NCBI RefSeq assembly: GCF_017876575.1 | Contig: NZ_JAGIOE010000001.1 | Coordinates: forward strand, 1,798,001-1,862,000 | Direction: 5' to 3' | Origin: Paeniglutamicibacter psychrophenolicus | GTDB lineage: Bacteria > Actinomycetota > Actinomycetes > Actinomycetales > Micrococcaceae | Length of the DNA: 64,000 bases | Shown: positions 63,240 to 64,000 of the stretch, piece by piece | Layout: every line of letters starts with the position of its first letter | Numbering within the stretch: the first letter of the stretch is position 1 | Translations under genes and position numbers: made by a program | The notes under the pieces: model-generated | Seen by the model: the letters and a program-made list of their open reading frames with translations, nothing else | What the model was told of the DNA's origin: nothing | Databases searched by the model: none

Positions 63240-64000
63240 CTAGTTCCGGGCGGTCAAGGTCAGCAATATTGCTTCCGGAGGGCATGCGATCCGCACCGGG
63301 GCGAAGCGCGAGGTGCCGATGCCCGCGGACACGTTCAGCGGAGCGGTTTTGCCCGCGTGCTCCCACTGGGTCAGCCCGCTGGCGCGCCAGGTCGGCAGGT
63401 CGCAATTGGTCACCAAGGCACCGTATCCCGGGATGCAGACCTGTCCGCCGTGGGTGTGCCCAGCCAGGATCAGGTCGGTGCCCGCGTCGGTGAACGTGTC
63501 CAGCACCCGTTGGTACGGGGCGTGGGTCAGGGCGATCCGCAGGTGGGGAGCGGCGCCGGACGACACCGAGCCGGCCGGCCAGCCGGCGAAACGTTCCAGG
63601 TGCAGGTGCGGGTCATCGACCCCGGTGAAATCCAGGCGCGTGCCGTTCACGGCCATGGAGTGGTTCCGGTTGGTCAGGTTGACCCAGCCGGCGGCACCGA
63701 AGGCGCTGTGCATCTGCTGCCACGGCAATTGGTACTTGGGGGAGTTGCGCGGCACATCCGGGCGCTTGCCCAGGTAGCGCAACGGGTTTTTCAGGCGCGG
63801 CCCGAAGTAGCAGTTCGATCCCGGAACGAAGGCCCCGGGGAACGCCATCAGCGGGCCCAGTGCCTCGAGCAAGGATTCCAAGCCATCCATGTGGCCCAGG
63901 TTGTCACCGGTGTTGATGACCAGGTCGGGCTTCAGCTCCGCCAGAGAGTGCAGCCAGCGACGCTTGAGTTCCTGGTTGGGCACCATGTGGATGTCCGACA
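63240..64000 (-). CDS. Metallophosphoesterase, 5' end outside the window
   Basis: At least 253 residues of a calcineurin-like phosphoesterase. The visible part starts inside the first metal-binding motif (SDIHMVPNQELKRRWLHSLA), followed by PDLVINTGDNLGH, NLTNRNHSM and the late DLILAGHTHGGQVCIPGYGA, so the core metal ligands (D, H, D, N, H, GHTH) are present. The gene begins to the right of position 64000. The family includes membrane-associated phosphodiesterases of the YkuE type; the substrate is unknown. Confidence 0.9.
   Translation of the reverse strand, partial: SDIHMVPNQELKRRWLHSLAELKPDLVINTGDNLGHMDGLESLLEALGPLMAFPGAFVPGSNCYFGPRLKNPLRYLGKRPDVPRNSPKYQLPWQQMHSAFGAAGWVNLTNRNHSMAVNGTRLDFTGVDDPHLHLERFAGWPAGSVSSGAAPHLRIALTHAPYQRVLDTFTDAGTDLILAGHTHGGQVCIPGYGALVTNCDLPTWRASGLTQWEHAGKTAPLNVSAGIGTSRFAPVRIACPPEAILLTLTARN

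Overview
The window is GC-rich, gene-dense chromosomal DNA from an actinobacterium, most likely a member of the Micrococcaceae close to Arthrobacter. The family-level call is an inference from gene content: an HspR/HAIR heat-shock regulon, DUF3073, DUF4235, a septum-formation-domain protein and a DUF1023-type hydrolase. It reads as core genome, with one decayed insertion sequence and no prophage, CRISPR array, rRNA or tRNA that I could see.

Layout. 0-3 kb (minus): acetyltransferase, malate dehydrogenase and an Atg22-like MFS transporter. 3.2-9.6 kb (plus): a complete Mrp cation/proton antiporter operon with A and B fused (AB-C-D-E-F-G) and overlapping stop/start codons. 10.0-13.2 kb: a TPP riboswitch with a Shine-Dalgarno-masking hairpin controls a YkoE-type ECF transporter whose two ATPases and T subunit are one polypeptide. 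13.2-14.8 kb: IS5-family debris around a small secreted protein. 14.8-20.6 kb: NUDIX hydrolase, PabC, cardiolipin synthase, a TetR/hydrolase divergent pair with clear operators, and an FAD monooxygenase. 21-25.7 kb: MFS exporter, CYTH protein, a stand-alone PheS-like ligase of unknown function with a leader-like upstream region, a VOC protein and a DUF1801 protein. 25.8-31.3 kb (minus): a kinase-PabB fusion, a tyrosine phosphatase, a LysE exporter, a GH1 beta-glucosidase and a MarR regulator. 31.4-36.3 kb (plus): MMPL transporter, DEAD-box helicase and a small export protein.

36.4-49.1 kb holds the stress core. dnaK-grpE-dnaJ-hspR is preceded by two HAIR operators, and clpB, 6 kb further on, has a third, so the repressor and both of its presumed targets lie in one window. 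Between them are a hydrolase-like protein, trmB, a lipoprotein polysaccharide deacetylase, YccF, a VOC protein and YceI. 49.2-59.0 kb: septum-formation-like protein, DUF3073, a sirtuin, purM-purF in a minus-strand run with asparaginase, SCP2-like and methyltransferase genes, then purD-purC on the plus strand. Four purine genes therefore converge here. 59-64 kb: a decayed lipoprotein gene, a two-subunit ABC exporter and the 3' part of a metallophosphoesterase gene cut by the window edge.

The least explained locus is 22.5-24.4 kb. The PheS-like protein keeps the class II ligase and anticodon-binding-like folds but has altered amino-acid-pocket positions, and it follows a short Phe-containing reading frame and two mutually exclusive hairpins. 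The PabB fusion and the ECF AAT fusion are the other unusual architectures.
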